DNA from: JAJRAG01 sp050010535
Lineage (GTDB): Archaea; Thermoplasmatota; Thermoplasmata; Methanomassiliicoccales; JACIVX01
DNA: 28,252 bases
Direction: 5' to 3'
Assembly (NCBI GenBank): GCA_050010535.1
Contig: JBEKKT010000021.1
Location: 1 to 28,252 of the forward strand
The position numbers and the translations under genes were made by a program. Shown here one piece after another: positions 1 through 7,565 of this stretch (position 1 is its first letter; each line of letters begins with the position of its first letter). The notes under the pieces were generated by a model. The model had not been told where the DNA came from. It saw only the letters and a program-made list of their open reading frames with translations, and searched no databases.

Positions 1-507
1 ATCGAATGAATGGCTTTCCTCATCCACCGCATTGCCTATCGCCCGTGTGTAGGCTGCAACGCGAACGTTGAGTTTCGCCAATATCGTCTTGGCTATCGCA
101 CCTGCCGCTACTATGGGGGCTGTCATCCTGCCTGAGAACTGTCCTCCCCCTCTGAGATCGTGGCTCTCCCCGTATTTCACCAATGCCGGGAAGTCCGCAT
201 GCCCTGGCCTCGGCACCGTTCTAAAGATATCGTATTTCGAGCTGTCCACGTCCTTGTTCCGGATGAATATCGCAATCGGGGCGCCGGTCGTCTTTCCATT
301 AACGATTCCAGAAAGCACCTCAGCCCTGTCTTCCTCCTTTCTCGATGTCCCAATCTCGTCGGAGGGCTTCCGCAGGTCCAGTTCTTGCTGGATTGTCCCC
401 TCCGTGACATCAAGCCCGGCGGGACAACCATCGACGATGCACCCGATCCAGGGTCCGTGACTCGTCCCTAGTACCGTCAGTCTCAAGGAAGTGCCGATCG
501 TGTTCAT
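1..507 (-). CDS. aroC: Chorismate synthase, N-terminal part (cut by window edge)
   Basis: This gene makes chorismate from 5-enolpyruvylshikimate-3-phosphate with reduced FMN, the last step of the common aromatic pathway. The frame is open from ATG at 507 to the window edge, giving 169 residues of a protein normally about 360 long. Family motifs are clear: a start reading MNTIGTSLRLTVLGTSHG, then IGCIVDGCPAGL, RPGHADFPAL and RGGGQFSGRMTAP. The ATG overlaps the TGA of the upstream EPSP synthase gene by ATGA, so it is the last visible gene of the minus-strand aro operon and is probably translationally coupled. The C-terminal half, and anything downstream in the operon, lie outside the window. 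Confidence 0.95.
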   Translation of the reverse strand, partial: MNTIGTSLRLTVLGTSHGPWIGCIVDGCPAGLDVTEGTIQQELDLRKPSDEIGTSRKEEDRAEVLSGIVNGKTTGAPIAIFIRNKDVDSSKYDIFRTVPRPGHADFPALVKYGESHDLRGGGQFSGRMTAPIVAAGAIAKTILAKLNVRVAAYTRAIGNAVDEESHSFD

Positions 508-1772
508 TCGATCATCTCCATGTTGGCGCCAAGGGCGCGCATGTCTTGAACGAACGATGGATACGATATTTTGTAGCATTCACCGTCGCTTATTACGGTC
601 TCGCCATCTGCCACGAGCGCGGCGACCGCCGCGGCCATTAGTATCCTGTGGTCTCCGAGCGATTCTACCTCTGCGCCCTTCAGCTTGCACGGACCATCGA
701 CGACGCATCCATCCTTCGTCTCCTTGACCTCAGCCCCCATCATCCTCAGGAAGGCGGTCGTGCTCTGTATTCTGTCGCTCTCCTTCAGTCTGACATGCTC
801 AGCGTTGTAGATCCTCGTCCTTCCTTTCGCTTGGGTCGCAAGCACGCAAACGATCGGGAACAGATCTGGTGAGTCAGCCAGATCCACCTCTCTCGCCCTC
901 AACCGCTCGGAAGAGGCAGACATCCTTCCTCCAGTCGAATCAATCCGGGCTCCGAAATCCTTCAGGATCTCAACCACTCGCTTGTCCCCCTGTTTGTCCT
1001 TCGGATCTAGGCCGTCAACAGATGCGCTTCCAGCAATTGCGCCCGCCACGAGCGGGAAGGCTGCCGACGAGTAGTCCCCAGGTATCACATACTCGATCGG
1101 ATTGTAGAATTGCCGCCCTGGAATATGGAATGAATCTTCGAGCACCTCGCACTCCGCGCCGAACTCACCAATCATCTCAAGAGTGATGTCGATGTAGGGT
1201 CTGGACTTCAGTGGTGTCGTAAGGACCACGTCCGTGTCGACCTCCTTGACCGGCGACGAGATGATGAGAGATGAGATGAACTGGGAGCTGACGTCTCCTC
1301 GGATGTGAGCGGTCTTGCCCTCATTCGGGCCGTGCAGGACGAGAGGGGCCTTACCATCCGCTTCTAGCGACGCGCATTGAACCCCGAGTTCCACGAGAGC
1401 GTCGATCAGAGGCTGCATCGGTCTCTGGCGTATCGATTCGTCCCCAGTAAGCACGGTAGTGCACGGAAGAAGCGAAGCAACGCCCGCGATCAACCTTATC
1501 GTTGTCCCGGAGTTCTCCGCATCGATCACGTCTTCTGGGCAGATTAGCTCCCCTCCACGGACCATGCAGACGTCGCCCTTCACTTTGACGTCCCCCCCAA
1601 GCTGTTGTATCGCCCTGAGAGTGGCGAGAGTGTCTCCGCTGATTAGGGCGTTCCTTAGTGTGGATCTGCCGTCGGCTAGCAGCGCCAACACCATGGCCCT
1701 ATGAGTGTACGATTTGGACGGTGAGGAGGGGATGGCGCCCTCAATCGAAGACGGTCTCACGACAAGCTTCAA
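504..1772 (-). CDS. aroA: 3-phosphoshikimate 1-carboxyvinyltransferase (EPSP synthase)
   Basis: This enzyme transfers enolpyruvate from PEP to shikimate 3-phosphate. The 422-residue protein carries the two-domain EPSP synthase signatures in order: PSSPSKSYTHRAM near the start, NSGTTIRLIAG, LTGDESIRQRPM, SSQFISSLI, DYSSAAFPLVAG, HVRLKESDRI and GDHRILMA. The frame stays open far upstream, but homology starts at LKLVVRPSS. I therefore place the start at TTG 1772-1770. That TTG overlaps the TGA of the shikimate kinase gene (TTGA) and has a GGGAGG motif a few bases upstream. The stop overlaps the aroC start by ATGA. It is the fifth gene of the aro operon. Confidence 0.93.
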   Translation of the reverse strand: MKLVVRPSSIEGAIPSSPSKSYTHRAMVLALLADGRSTLRNALISGDTLATLRAIQQLGGDVKVKGDVCMVRGGELICPEDVIDAENSGTTIRLIAGVASLLPCTTVLTGDESIRQRPMQPLIDALVELGVQCASLEADGKAPLVLHGPNEGKTAHIRGDVSSQFISSLIISSPVKEVDTDVVLTTPLKSRPYIDITLEMIGEFGAECEVLEDSFHIPGRQFYNPIEYVIPGDYSSAAFPLVAGAIAGSASVDGLDPKDKQGDKRVVEILKDFGARIDSTGGRMSASSERLRAREVDLADSPDLFPIVCVLATQAKGRTRIYNAEHVRLKESDRIQSTTAFLRMMGAEVKETKDGCVVDGPCKLKGAEVESLGDHRILMAAAVAALVADGETVISDGECYKISYPSFVQDMRALGANMEMIE

Positions 1773-2632
1773 GGCGAAGCCTCCCTCGCGTTCCCGTTGT
1801 AGATGTCCGTGATGATCAGATTTTCTCTCTGCAGGAAGCCTTCGACGAACTTGTCGACCTTTTTTCTCTCGACCAGGATGACCGTTGCAGGACCTGTACC
1901 AGATAGCCCCGCAGCCTGGGCTCCCTTCCGGAGCGCCTCGATCGATGCTGTCTGGTCCAATCCGAGCGCGGAGCTGTAACACAGTCCGTTCAGCGTCATC
2001 GCGCCCAGATAGTCGCCCCCCAGCGCGCAGCCGAAGGCGATATCGACCATTTTCCGGAGCGACCTTATCCTTTCGAGGGGAAGGTCTTTCTTCCTTATCT
2101 GGAAGGGCGGAACGTCAATGACGACCTTCAGATCGGTCCTCATGACATCCCTCTTCACGACATAATCCTTCGTGTTGTCGGTGACAACAACGCCTCCAAA
2201 GTAGGAGGCACAGGCATCGTCGAACGCGCCTGTCACGGACACGCCGGCCTCGATCGCGCTTATCGTGCCGATCCGAATGGCTTCGAGAGGTTCACAGTCC
2301 ACTTCGAGCGCCTTCAATGTCGCAATGACGACCGCATTGGCTGCCGCGCTACTGCTCTTTAAACCTCTTGAGATAGGAATCTCCGAGCGAGTCTTCACCT
2401 TCGCCCCATAGCCGTCATTTTTGGCGTAGGTGTGCAGGACGTTCTCGACGCATCTTCTAGCAAGGCGTGGATCCTCATCTTCGAACCCTTCAATCTCCAC
2501 CTCAATCCCTTGCGTGCTGGTCAGTTCGACCTCCGCCCAGGTCCGAAGGCTAATTCCGAATGCGGCGCCTTTCCCGGTTGCGATTGCGTTGACTATCGTC
2601 GCCGCGCCGTGGCAGACAGCCTTTCCTCTCAT
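1769..2632 (-). CDS. aroK: Archaeal shikimate kinase (GHMP kinase superfamily)
   Basis: This 287-residue protein phosphorylates shikimate at O3 using ATP. It is the archaeal form, unrelated to bacterial AroK/AroL. GHMP motifs are visible: the ATP loop PISRGLKSSSAAANA around residue 80, and the C-terminal glycine motif SGTGPATVILV around residue 250. The N-terminus MRGKAVCHGAATIVNAIATG is typical of the archaeal enzyme. ATG 2632 overlaps the aroDE stop by ATGA, and the TGA stop overlaps the TTG of EPSP synthase. Its place between shikimate dehydrogenase and EPSP synthase agrees with pathway order and separates it from mevalonate or homoserine kinases of the same superfamily. Confidence 0.93.
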   Translation of the reverse strand: MRGKAVCHGAATIVNAIATGKGAAFGISLRTWAEVELTSTQGIEVEIEGFEDEDPRLARRCVENVLHTYAKNDGYGAKVKTRSEIPISRGLKSSSAAANAVVIATLKALEVDCEPLEAIRIGTISAIEAGVSVTGAFDDACASYFGGVVVTDNTKDYVVKRDVMRTDLKVVIDVPPFQIRKKDLPLERIRSLRKMVDIAFGCALGGDYLGAMTLNGLCYSSALGLDQTASIEALRKGAQAAGLSGTGPATVILVERKKVDKFVEGFLQRENLIITDIYNGNAREASP

Positions 2633-4095
2633 CCCAACGCGCTCCTCGCAGCCTCCATCATCACATCATGCGAAGGTGATCTTCCGGTCCACGCCTCGAA
2701 TGCCTTAATGGCCTGATGCACGAGCATCTCCATTCCTGATTGGACCGTCGCCCCTCTGCTCTGAGCCTCAGTCATGAATCTCGTTATGGAAGGATTGTAA
2801 ACGGTATCGAAGACAAACTGCCCCCCCCTGAACACCTGCGGCGAGATCGGAAGGTCGTCGGGGAATCCATTCATACCAAGTGGAGTGCAGTTCACGACCA
2901 CATCGTACGGCATCTTCTCCGCCTCGCCCTTGTCGACCACCCGCACTCCCTGAAAATCGCTTGCGAGGACGTCGGCTCTAGGCCTCGTCCTGTTAACCAT
3001 GGATATTCTTGCTCCAGCTGATGAGAGGAATGAAATGCAGGCCCTTGCGGCACCTCCAGCGCCGATCACCAATGCCCTCTTACCTTTGACCTGCACGCCT
3101 GCCTTCTCGAAGGTCTTCGTCACGCCGAACACGTCTGTGTTCGTTCCAATGAACTCGCCATTGCGATTGATGACGGTGTTCACGGCCTTAGTCCTTGATG
3201 CGATTTCGTCCAACCTGTCTAGCAGAGGGATTATGTTCTCCTTGTGGGGGATGGTAACGTTGAACCCCTTGATGTTGAGCTCTGCCGCGAGTTCCAGCAA
3301 GTCCTCCAACTCTTCGTCCTGCGCCGGCAATGACAGGTACCTTCCCGGAATTCCCAGCTTCTGGAAGGCTGCATTGTGCATTTGAGGCGAAAGCGAGTGC
3401 CCTAGGGGGTAGCCAGTGATTCCGGTGATAATGGGGTCATCCCCAAGGTGCCTCAGCGTGTCGAAATCGATCTGCCCCGGAGCGGCCTCCTTCCCAGGCT
3501 CCAGGGAAGCGTACGTGAAAGCGCATTTCATTCGGTTCGCATATATCCTAGTCATCTCCCCTAGCTCCCCCATGCCCAGCAGAATGAACTCCTCCTCTGT
3601 GGAGGAGAAAACCATCGCGGCCTCCACTATTGAAAGTACGTCGTGGACCGAGTTCACCTTGAACGCTGCCTTCGTCACATCTCCCCTTGCCGCGTTTGAA
3701 ACCAGTATCTCGACGATTCTCGCCGTCTCTGGTGTAAGCAGCGGATCGTGATAGGAGCATACTATCTCCGCACCCCTGAAGTCCCTTAGGGAGTTCGCCA
3801 GCAAGGACGAGTTCGACTCGATATCGACTACCTTGAACCCCGCCTTTACCGCCCTCCTCAGCAGCAAGAGTTTCTCTCTATCACTTCCGGAAAACTTGCC
3901 GCCCTGGGAGACCGACCTCAATGTCGCTATCTTCGGCACGGCGACTTCCTTGAATCCTGTCAAGTCATTCGGGAGCGGGCTAATGTGATCGAATCTGACT
4001 TCGATGAGGTCTGGTGATTTCTCCGCCGCCCTCTTGGAGGCAGCAAGAGACTCATCGAGGGTTTTCTCCGCGATCGATATGCAGATTCTCATCAT
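2629..4095 (-). CDS. aroDE: Bifunctional 3-dehydroquinate dehydratase (type I) / shikimate dehydrogenase
   Basis: This 488-residue fusion does two consecutive steps: 3-dehydroquinate to 3-dehydroshikimate, then NADPH reduction to shikimate. Residues 1 to about 215 are a type I dehydratase, with EVRFDHI, PKIATLRS, VCSYHDP, the probable Schiff-base lysine K146 in AAFKV, and GMGELGEMTRI. Residues about 222-488 are AroE: ITGYPLGHSLSPQMHN (shikimate binding), TIPHK with catalytic K285, NTD ending at D321, the nucleotide-binding GAGGAA at 345-350, VNCTPLGM and GMEMLVHQA. Start ATG 4095 overlaps the upstream stop by ATGA. AroD-AroE fusions are known in plants and some microbes. No linker damage or frameshift is visible, so both halves look active. 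Confidence 0.94.
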   Translation of the reverse strand: MMRICISIAEKTLDESLAASKRAAEKSPDLIEVRFDHISPLPNDLTGFKEVAVPKIATLRSVSQGGKFSGSDREKLLLLRRAVKAGFKVVDIESNSSLLANSLRDFRGAEIVCSYHDPLLTPETARIVEILVSNAARGDVTKAAFKVNSVHDVLSIVEAAMVFSSTEEEFILLGMGELGEMTRIYANRMKCAFTYASLEPGKEAAPGQIDFDTLRHLGDDPIITGITGYPLGHSLSPQMHNAAFQKLGIPGRYLSLPAQDEELEDLLELAAELNIKGFNVTIPHKENIIPLLDRLDEIASRTKAVNTVINRNGEFIGTNTDVFGVTKTFEKAGVQVKGKRALVIGAGGAARACISFLSSAGARISMVNRTRPRADVLASDFQGVRVVDKGEAEKMPYDVVVNCTPLGMNGFPDDLPISPQVFRGGQFVFDTVYNPSITRFMTEAQSRGATVQSGMEMLVHQAIKAFEAWTGRSPSHDVMMEAARSALG

Positions 4096-5138
4096 TTCTC
4101 CACGATCGTCTCAGCGATCGAATGACCGAAATGCCTTCCTCCTTTTTCGACCCTTACGAGCACCTTGTCTCCGATATTCAATTCCGATAGGGAAACGGCT
4201 GTTTCTGGGGTGCAGAGGCGTATGGTCTCTGCGTTCTGGAGTATAGTCGTGTATTTCCGCCCCTCTTGATTGACCTCGATCAGCAACAACGGTCTGCGCT
4301 CGATTTTCGATCTTCCCACCACGACGCCCCTGCAATTGCCCTTGGTATCCACCGCCAGGAGCTCGTCCCCGCTCTTGACCTCGGACAGGTACTTTGTCTT
4401 TCCGTCCGCGGCAAGCACATACGTGTGCACGGCCCCAGCGTTCACACGGAACGGACGAGCAGCAACGTACTCACACTCCGCGCTCTCCGACTGGACGAGG
4501 AACAGGCAGGATGACTGGGAACCGACAAGCATTCCCTCCCCTATTCGAAGTAGGGAGCAGGTATCGACGCACACCCTGTCTCCAGATGGGAGGGGGGCAA
4601 TCTTACTGACAGAGGCAGGCGTCAGCTCGACCGTAGGCGCTTCGGTGGCGGTGATCGTGCGGAACTCCCTCAGCGCGGCAGGTGATGAAGGCTCGATTAC
4701 GAGACCTGTCACTCCGACCTCCAGAGTCTCTGCGAACAACTTCGCTTCGTCCGGAGCGGAAGTGCAGGCGAGGATCCCCGTGCCAAAAGTCTGGAACTCC
4801 GCTATGAGGTTCTCGAGGGGAATGACCTTCCAGTCCCTGGTCGAGATTACGAGGTACTTGACTTTGCCCTTGAGCTTCGAGGCTTCCTTGAGATCCTTCG
4901 GGCTCCGGACCTCGAGCAATCTCCCGATGACCTCGTCATCCTCGATGAAATCGTTGTTTCTGCGGAGGATCGTGTTGAATATCCCGAGTTTCCTGAGCGA
5001 CTCGTCGTTCTCTCTCGTCACTATGTTGAAGTATCCGTTCTCGAGGGCCGCTGTCACGATCGCCTTTCTCTCCTCGTAGTTCGATGGAAGATCCGATCTG
5101 ACCCAGATGACTAGATCCTTTCCCTTCCCGGTCATCAC
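4092..5138 (-). CDS. aroB': 3-dehydroquinate synthase II (archaeal AroB')
   Basis: This protein converts 2-amino-3,7-dideoxy-D-threo-hept-6-ulosonate to 3-dehydroquinate by NAD-dependent oxidative deamination and cyclisation, as characterised for MJ1249. The product is about 348 residues, close to the family length. Family features include KDLVIWVRSD at the N-terminus, GVTGLVIEP mid-protein, DRVCVDTCSLLRIGEGMLVGS, and RPFRVNAGAVHTYVLA in the C-terminal half. It is unrelated to classical AroB. Translation could start at GTG 5138 or, perhaps more likely, at ATG 5135 immediately after it. The gene begins one base after the aroA' stop and its own TGA overlaps the aroDE start. Confidence 0.93.
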   Translation of the reverse strand: MMTGKGKDLVIWVRSDLPSNYEERKAIVTAALENGYFNIVTRENDESLRKLGIFNTILRRNNDFIEDDEVIGRLLEVRSPKDLKEASKLKGKVKYLVISTRDWKVIPLENLIAEFQTFGTGILACTSAPDEAKLFAETLEVGVTGLVIEPSSPAALREFRTITATEAPTVELTPASVSKIAPLPSGDRVCVDTCSLLRIGEGMLVGSQSSCLFLVQSESAECEYVAARPFRVNAGAVHTYVLAADGKTKYLSEVKSGDELLAVDTKGNCRGVVVGRSKIERRPLLLIEVNQEGRKYTTILQNAETIRLCTPETAVSLSELNIGDKVLVRVEKGGRHFGHSIAETIVEK

Positions 5139-5139
5139 A

Positions 5140-5931
5140 TCACTCTATCAGTCTCAACGCATCCTCGACGCTTGCATCATAAAGGACGATCGAGGAAATC
5201 GCCTTAGTTATTCCCATTACGTTCCTGTGTTGAAATACGTTCCTGCCTATCGAGACGCCCTTCCCCCCTGCCTCAATCGAGTCTCTGACCATCTCGAGGA
5301 GTCTCTCATCGGAGTCCATCTTCGGTCCTCCAGCGATGACAACGGGCGCAAGCGCACCTTTCACGACTTCTCTGAACGAGTCGATGTCTCCTGTGTAATT
5401 TGTCTTTATAATGTCGGCTCCAAGCTCGGCTCCGGCCCTCGCGCAATGCTTGACCAAGTCCACATCGAAGGAGTCCTTGATCTTCTTCCCCCGTGGATAT
5501 ATCATCACGAGGAGGGGCATTCCCCATTCGGTGCACTTCCTAGTCATTTCTCCGAAATCGCGGAGCATCTTTGTCTCGGTGTCGGCACCAAGGTTGACAT
5601 GCACCGATACCGCATCCGCACCCAGCTTGATCGCTTCCTCGACTGTCGTCACAAGCACTTTCTCATTCGGGTCTGCCCCTAGGCTAGTGCTAGCACTGAG
5701 GTGCAATATCAGTCCGATGTCCTGGCCAAATGAACGGTGACCATAGGGGATGATTCCCTTGTGCAGCACGACGGCCGTGGCTCCTCCTCGAGCGACGGTG
5801 TCGATTGTCGTTTTCATGTCAACGAGCCCTTCGACCGGTCCCAGCGATATTCCGTGGTCCATCGGCACTATCACTGCCCGACCAGTCCTTCGGTCCATTA
5901 TCCGTTCCATGCGGATGCTCTTTCCAAGCAC
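5140..5931 (-). CDS. aroA': 2-amino-3,7-dideoxy-D-threo-hept-6-ulosonate synthase (archaeal AroA')
   Basis: This class I aldolase-like enzyme (DhnA/FbaB family, as MJ0400) makes the seven-carbon precursor from L-aspartate semialdehyde and a deoxyketohexose phosphate, replacing DAHP synthase. Motifs are VIVPMDHGISLGP, SVHVNLGADTE, MIYPRGKKI, the Schiff-base lysine in DIIKTNYTGD, and VVIAGGPK. I choose GTG 5931 (263 residues). GAGGTGAT at 5942-5935 is a near-perfect Shine-Dalgarno five bases ahead, and the reading VLGKSIRMERI fits the family N-terminus. An in-frame TTG at 5958 would lie upstream of the transcript start predicted from the TATA box. This is the first gene of the aro operon. Confidence 0.92.
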   Translation of the reverse strand: MLGKSIRMERIMDRRTGRAVIVPMDHGISLGPVEGLVDMKTTIDTVARGGATAVVLHKGIIPYGHRSFGQDIGLILHLSASTSLGADPNEKVLVTTVEEAIKLGADAVSVHVNLGADTETKMLRDFGEMTRKCTEWGMPLLVMIYPRGKKIKDSFDVDLVKHCARAGAELGADIIKTNYTGDIDSFREVVKGALAPVVIAGGPKMDSDERLLEMVRDSIEAGGKGVSIGRNVFQHRNVMGITKAISSIVLYDASVEDALRLIE

Positions 5932-5968
5932 CTTATCACCTCGAGTAGTGCGTGACAAGATTTAGCAC

Positions 5969-5981
5969 GCTTATAATCTTT
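5969..5981 (-). promoter_or_regulatory. TATA box of the aro operon
   Basis: On the minus strand the sequence AAGATTATAAGCG lies about 43 bases before the GTG start of aroA'. An archaeal TATA box centred near 5974 predicts a transcript start near 5948. That leaves a leader of roughly 17 bases containing the strong Shine-Dalgarno. Position and spacing are read from the sequence; promoter activity is inferred. Confidence 0.6.
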
Positions 5982-6146
5982 TCCATCAGTATGATGTGGA
6001 TAACGTATCTGTAACTGTCCGGGCGGTATTTGTGCTTTCGGGGTACCGACCTACTGGCTCGGTGCGGAGTTCCATTTGACAATCCCAAAAGCCTGTGTCC
6101 GTCACGTGAAAAAGGCTAATAGTCCTCCCCGTCAATCGAGTTGCGT

Positions 6147-6647
6147 ATGTGGATGTCACTGTCCGAGTACTTTGGGAGATATCCTTCCCAGGGCAAGGTG
6201 GCGAGGCTTCTCCTCGAGTACGGCCTGAGGGTGCAGGGAGGAAATGTCTACTGTGGCGACATCGAGCTTTCGGACACTGCCTTAGCCCGGGCGGCTAGCG
6301 TTGACAGGAGGATCATTAGGTCCGCGGTCGAGACGATCGAGTCGAACGATGAGCTTCTGAATGTATATTTCAGACTTCGGCCGACCGCGCTTTTCAGGGA
6401 GGTCGCCCCAGTCATGGGATGGAGCGCGATTGAGATCATCCCTGTAGATGCGCAGATGCCAGGCATTCTCGCGGACGTGGCGGGAGTGATATCGAGTGCT
6501 GGTATAAGTATTAGGCAGGCGATCGTCGACGATCCCGAGCTTTCTGTAGAGCCGAGGTTGTACGTCATAACCGAGAGCCCTGTCCCGCCCGAGCTCATCC
6601 CCGCGATAAAGAAATGCAGGGGTGTGCGCAGCATTTTGATCCACTAA
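6147..6647 (+). CDS. ACT-domain regulator of amino acid metabolism (COG2150-like)
   Basis: The 166-residue protein has an N-terminal helical, HTH-like half (about residues 13-60: GKVARLLLEYGL, then LSDTALARAASVDRRIIRSA). A C-terminal ACT domain follows from about residue 95 (AIEIIPVDAQMPGILADVAGVI, read in two parts, then SAGISIRQAIVDDPE). ACT domains bind small ligands, usually amino acids. This layout matches the archaeal family described as predicted regulators of amino acid metabolism. It is transcribed away from the aro operon across a gap of about 215 bases, so control of that operon is a reasonable inference. TTG 6141 and ATG 6153 are other in-frame starts. I prefer ATG 6147; an AT-rich stretch at 6108-6120 sits at TATA distance for a leaderless or nearly leaderless transcript. 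Confidence 0.8.
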   Translation: MWMSLSEYFGRYPSQGKVARLLLEYGLRVQGGNVYCGDIELSDTALARAASVDRRIIRSAVETIESNDELLNVYFRLRPTALFREVAPVMGWSAIEIIPVDAQMPGILADVAGVISSAGISIRQAIVDDPELSVEPRLYVITESPVPPELIPAIKKCRGVRSILIH

Positions 6648-6794
6648 GGGGGGATCGTCTCGGCCGAGAATACGGTTGAGGTTCCTCTATCAGGTCCGTA
6701 TGCAGGGATAGCCATCGCAATCGTTGGTGTCTCCTTTGCCTCGATATTCATACGTTGGAGCGATGCACCGCCGCTTATCATCGCCACCTATCGC

Positions 6795-7565
6795 ATGGCG
6801 ATCGCCACCCTGATTCTTCTTCCCTTCGCAATTGTTCACTCGAGAGACGAGATTAGGTCCCTTAATAGGAGACAGGCGCTTATCCTCGTGGCTGTCGGGG
6901 CTGTGCTCGCTGGGCATTTCTTCGTCTTCACGACGGCCTTGAAGCTCACCTCCGTGGCCAGCGCCACTATTCTCGTCACGTGTCACCCCTTCATCGTCAT
7001 AATCGTCTCCCACTTCTGGCTGAAGGAGTCCTCTAAGTTCGTGGTTCCGGGCATGGTCCTGGGGTTCCTCGGAGTCGTTGTCATTTCCTACGGAAACGCA
7101 GGCGGAGACAGCCTTACTGGAGACTTCTTGGCATTTCTCGGGGCACTGCTCGCGGCGATTTATATCTTGATGGGAAGATTCTTCAGGAGGAGGCTCGGGC
7201 TCATCTCTTATGTCTTCACCATATATGCATCGGCGACTTTGTTCCTTTTCGGGGCGTGTCTCATCGGGAATGTCTCACTCTGGCCCTATCCGTTCGAGGA
7301 GCTCGCCTTGTTCGCAGCTCTGGCGATTGTGTCCACGATACTCGGCCACACATTGTTCAACTGGTCCCTGAAGTATCTGCCTGCGTATGTGATAAGCGTC
7401 TCGCTGCTAGGCGAGCCGGTCGGTGCCACGATACTTGCCGTCGTTCTCCTCTCGGAGATTCCCACCCCGACCATTCTCCTGGGCGGTGCGATGGTCCTCG
7501 CGGGGATAATCATAACTGCATGCTTCAGGCGCACGCCCGGGGACGCCACTTGTGATAGGAGCTGA
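6795..7565 (+). CDS. EamA/DMT-family transporter (start uncertain, coding extends upstream)
   Basis: This is a multi-pass permease of the drug/metabolite transporter superfamily with two EamA repeats; the substrate is unknown. From ATG 6795 it encodes 256 residues with about nine hydrophobic helices. Family features include ASATILVTCHPFIVIIVSHF and, in the second repeat, SLLGEPVGATILAVVLLSE. The same frame is open upstream to the regulator's TAA at 6645 and encodes a convincing first helix (GPYAGIAIAIVGVSFASIFI, then RWSDAPPLI). That stretch, about 6654-6794, contains no ATG, GTG or TTG. Either a rare start codon is used near 6654 or later, or a start codon has been lost. The 3' end overlaps convergent carB by 41 bases. 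Linkage to the ACT regulator suggests amino acid export, but this is inference. Confidence 0.85.
   Translation: MAIATLILLPFAIVHSRDEIRSLNRRQALILVAVGAVLAGHFFVFTTALKLTSVASATILVTCHPFIVIIVSHFWLKESSKFVVPGMVLGFLGVVVISYGNAGGDSLTGDFLAFLGALLAAIYILMGRFFRRRLGLISYVFTIYASATLFLFGACLIGNVSLWPYPFEELALFAALAIVSTILGHTLFNWSLKYLPAYVISVSLLGEPVGATILAVVLLSEIPTPTILLGGAMVLAGIIITACFRRTPGDATCDRS

Noticed and set aside
1773..1982. A longer N-terminus for EPSP synthase
   Set aside because: The extra residues are Arg/Gly-rich, overlap the shikimate kinase gene, and lie before the family start at LKLVVRPSS.
4270..5079. A 269-residue open frame on the plus strand
   Set aside because: It is antisense to the 3-dehydroquinate synthase II gene and Ser/Arg-rich without motifs.
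6045..6063. Inverted repeat ACCGA/TCGGT between the regulator and the aro operon
   Set aside because: Only five base pairs with a nine-base loop; too weak to list as a feature.
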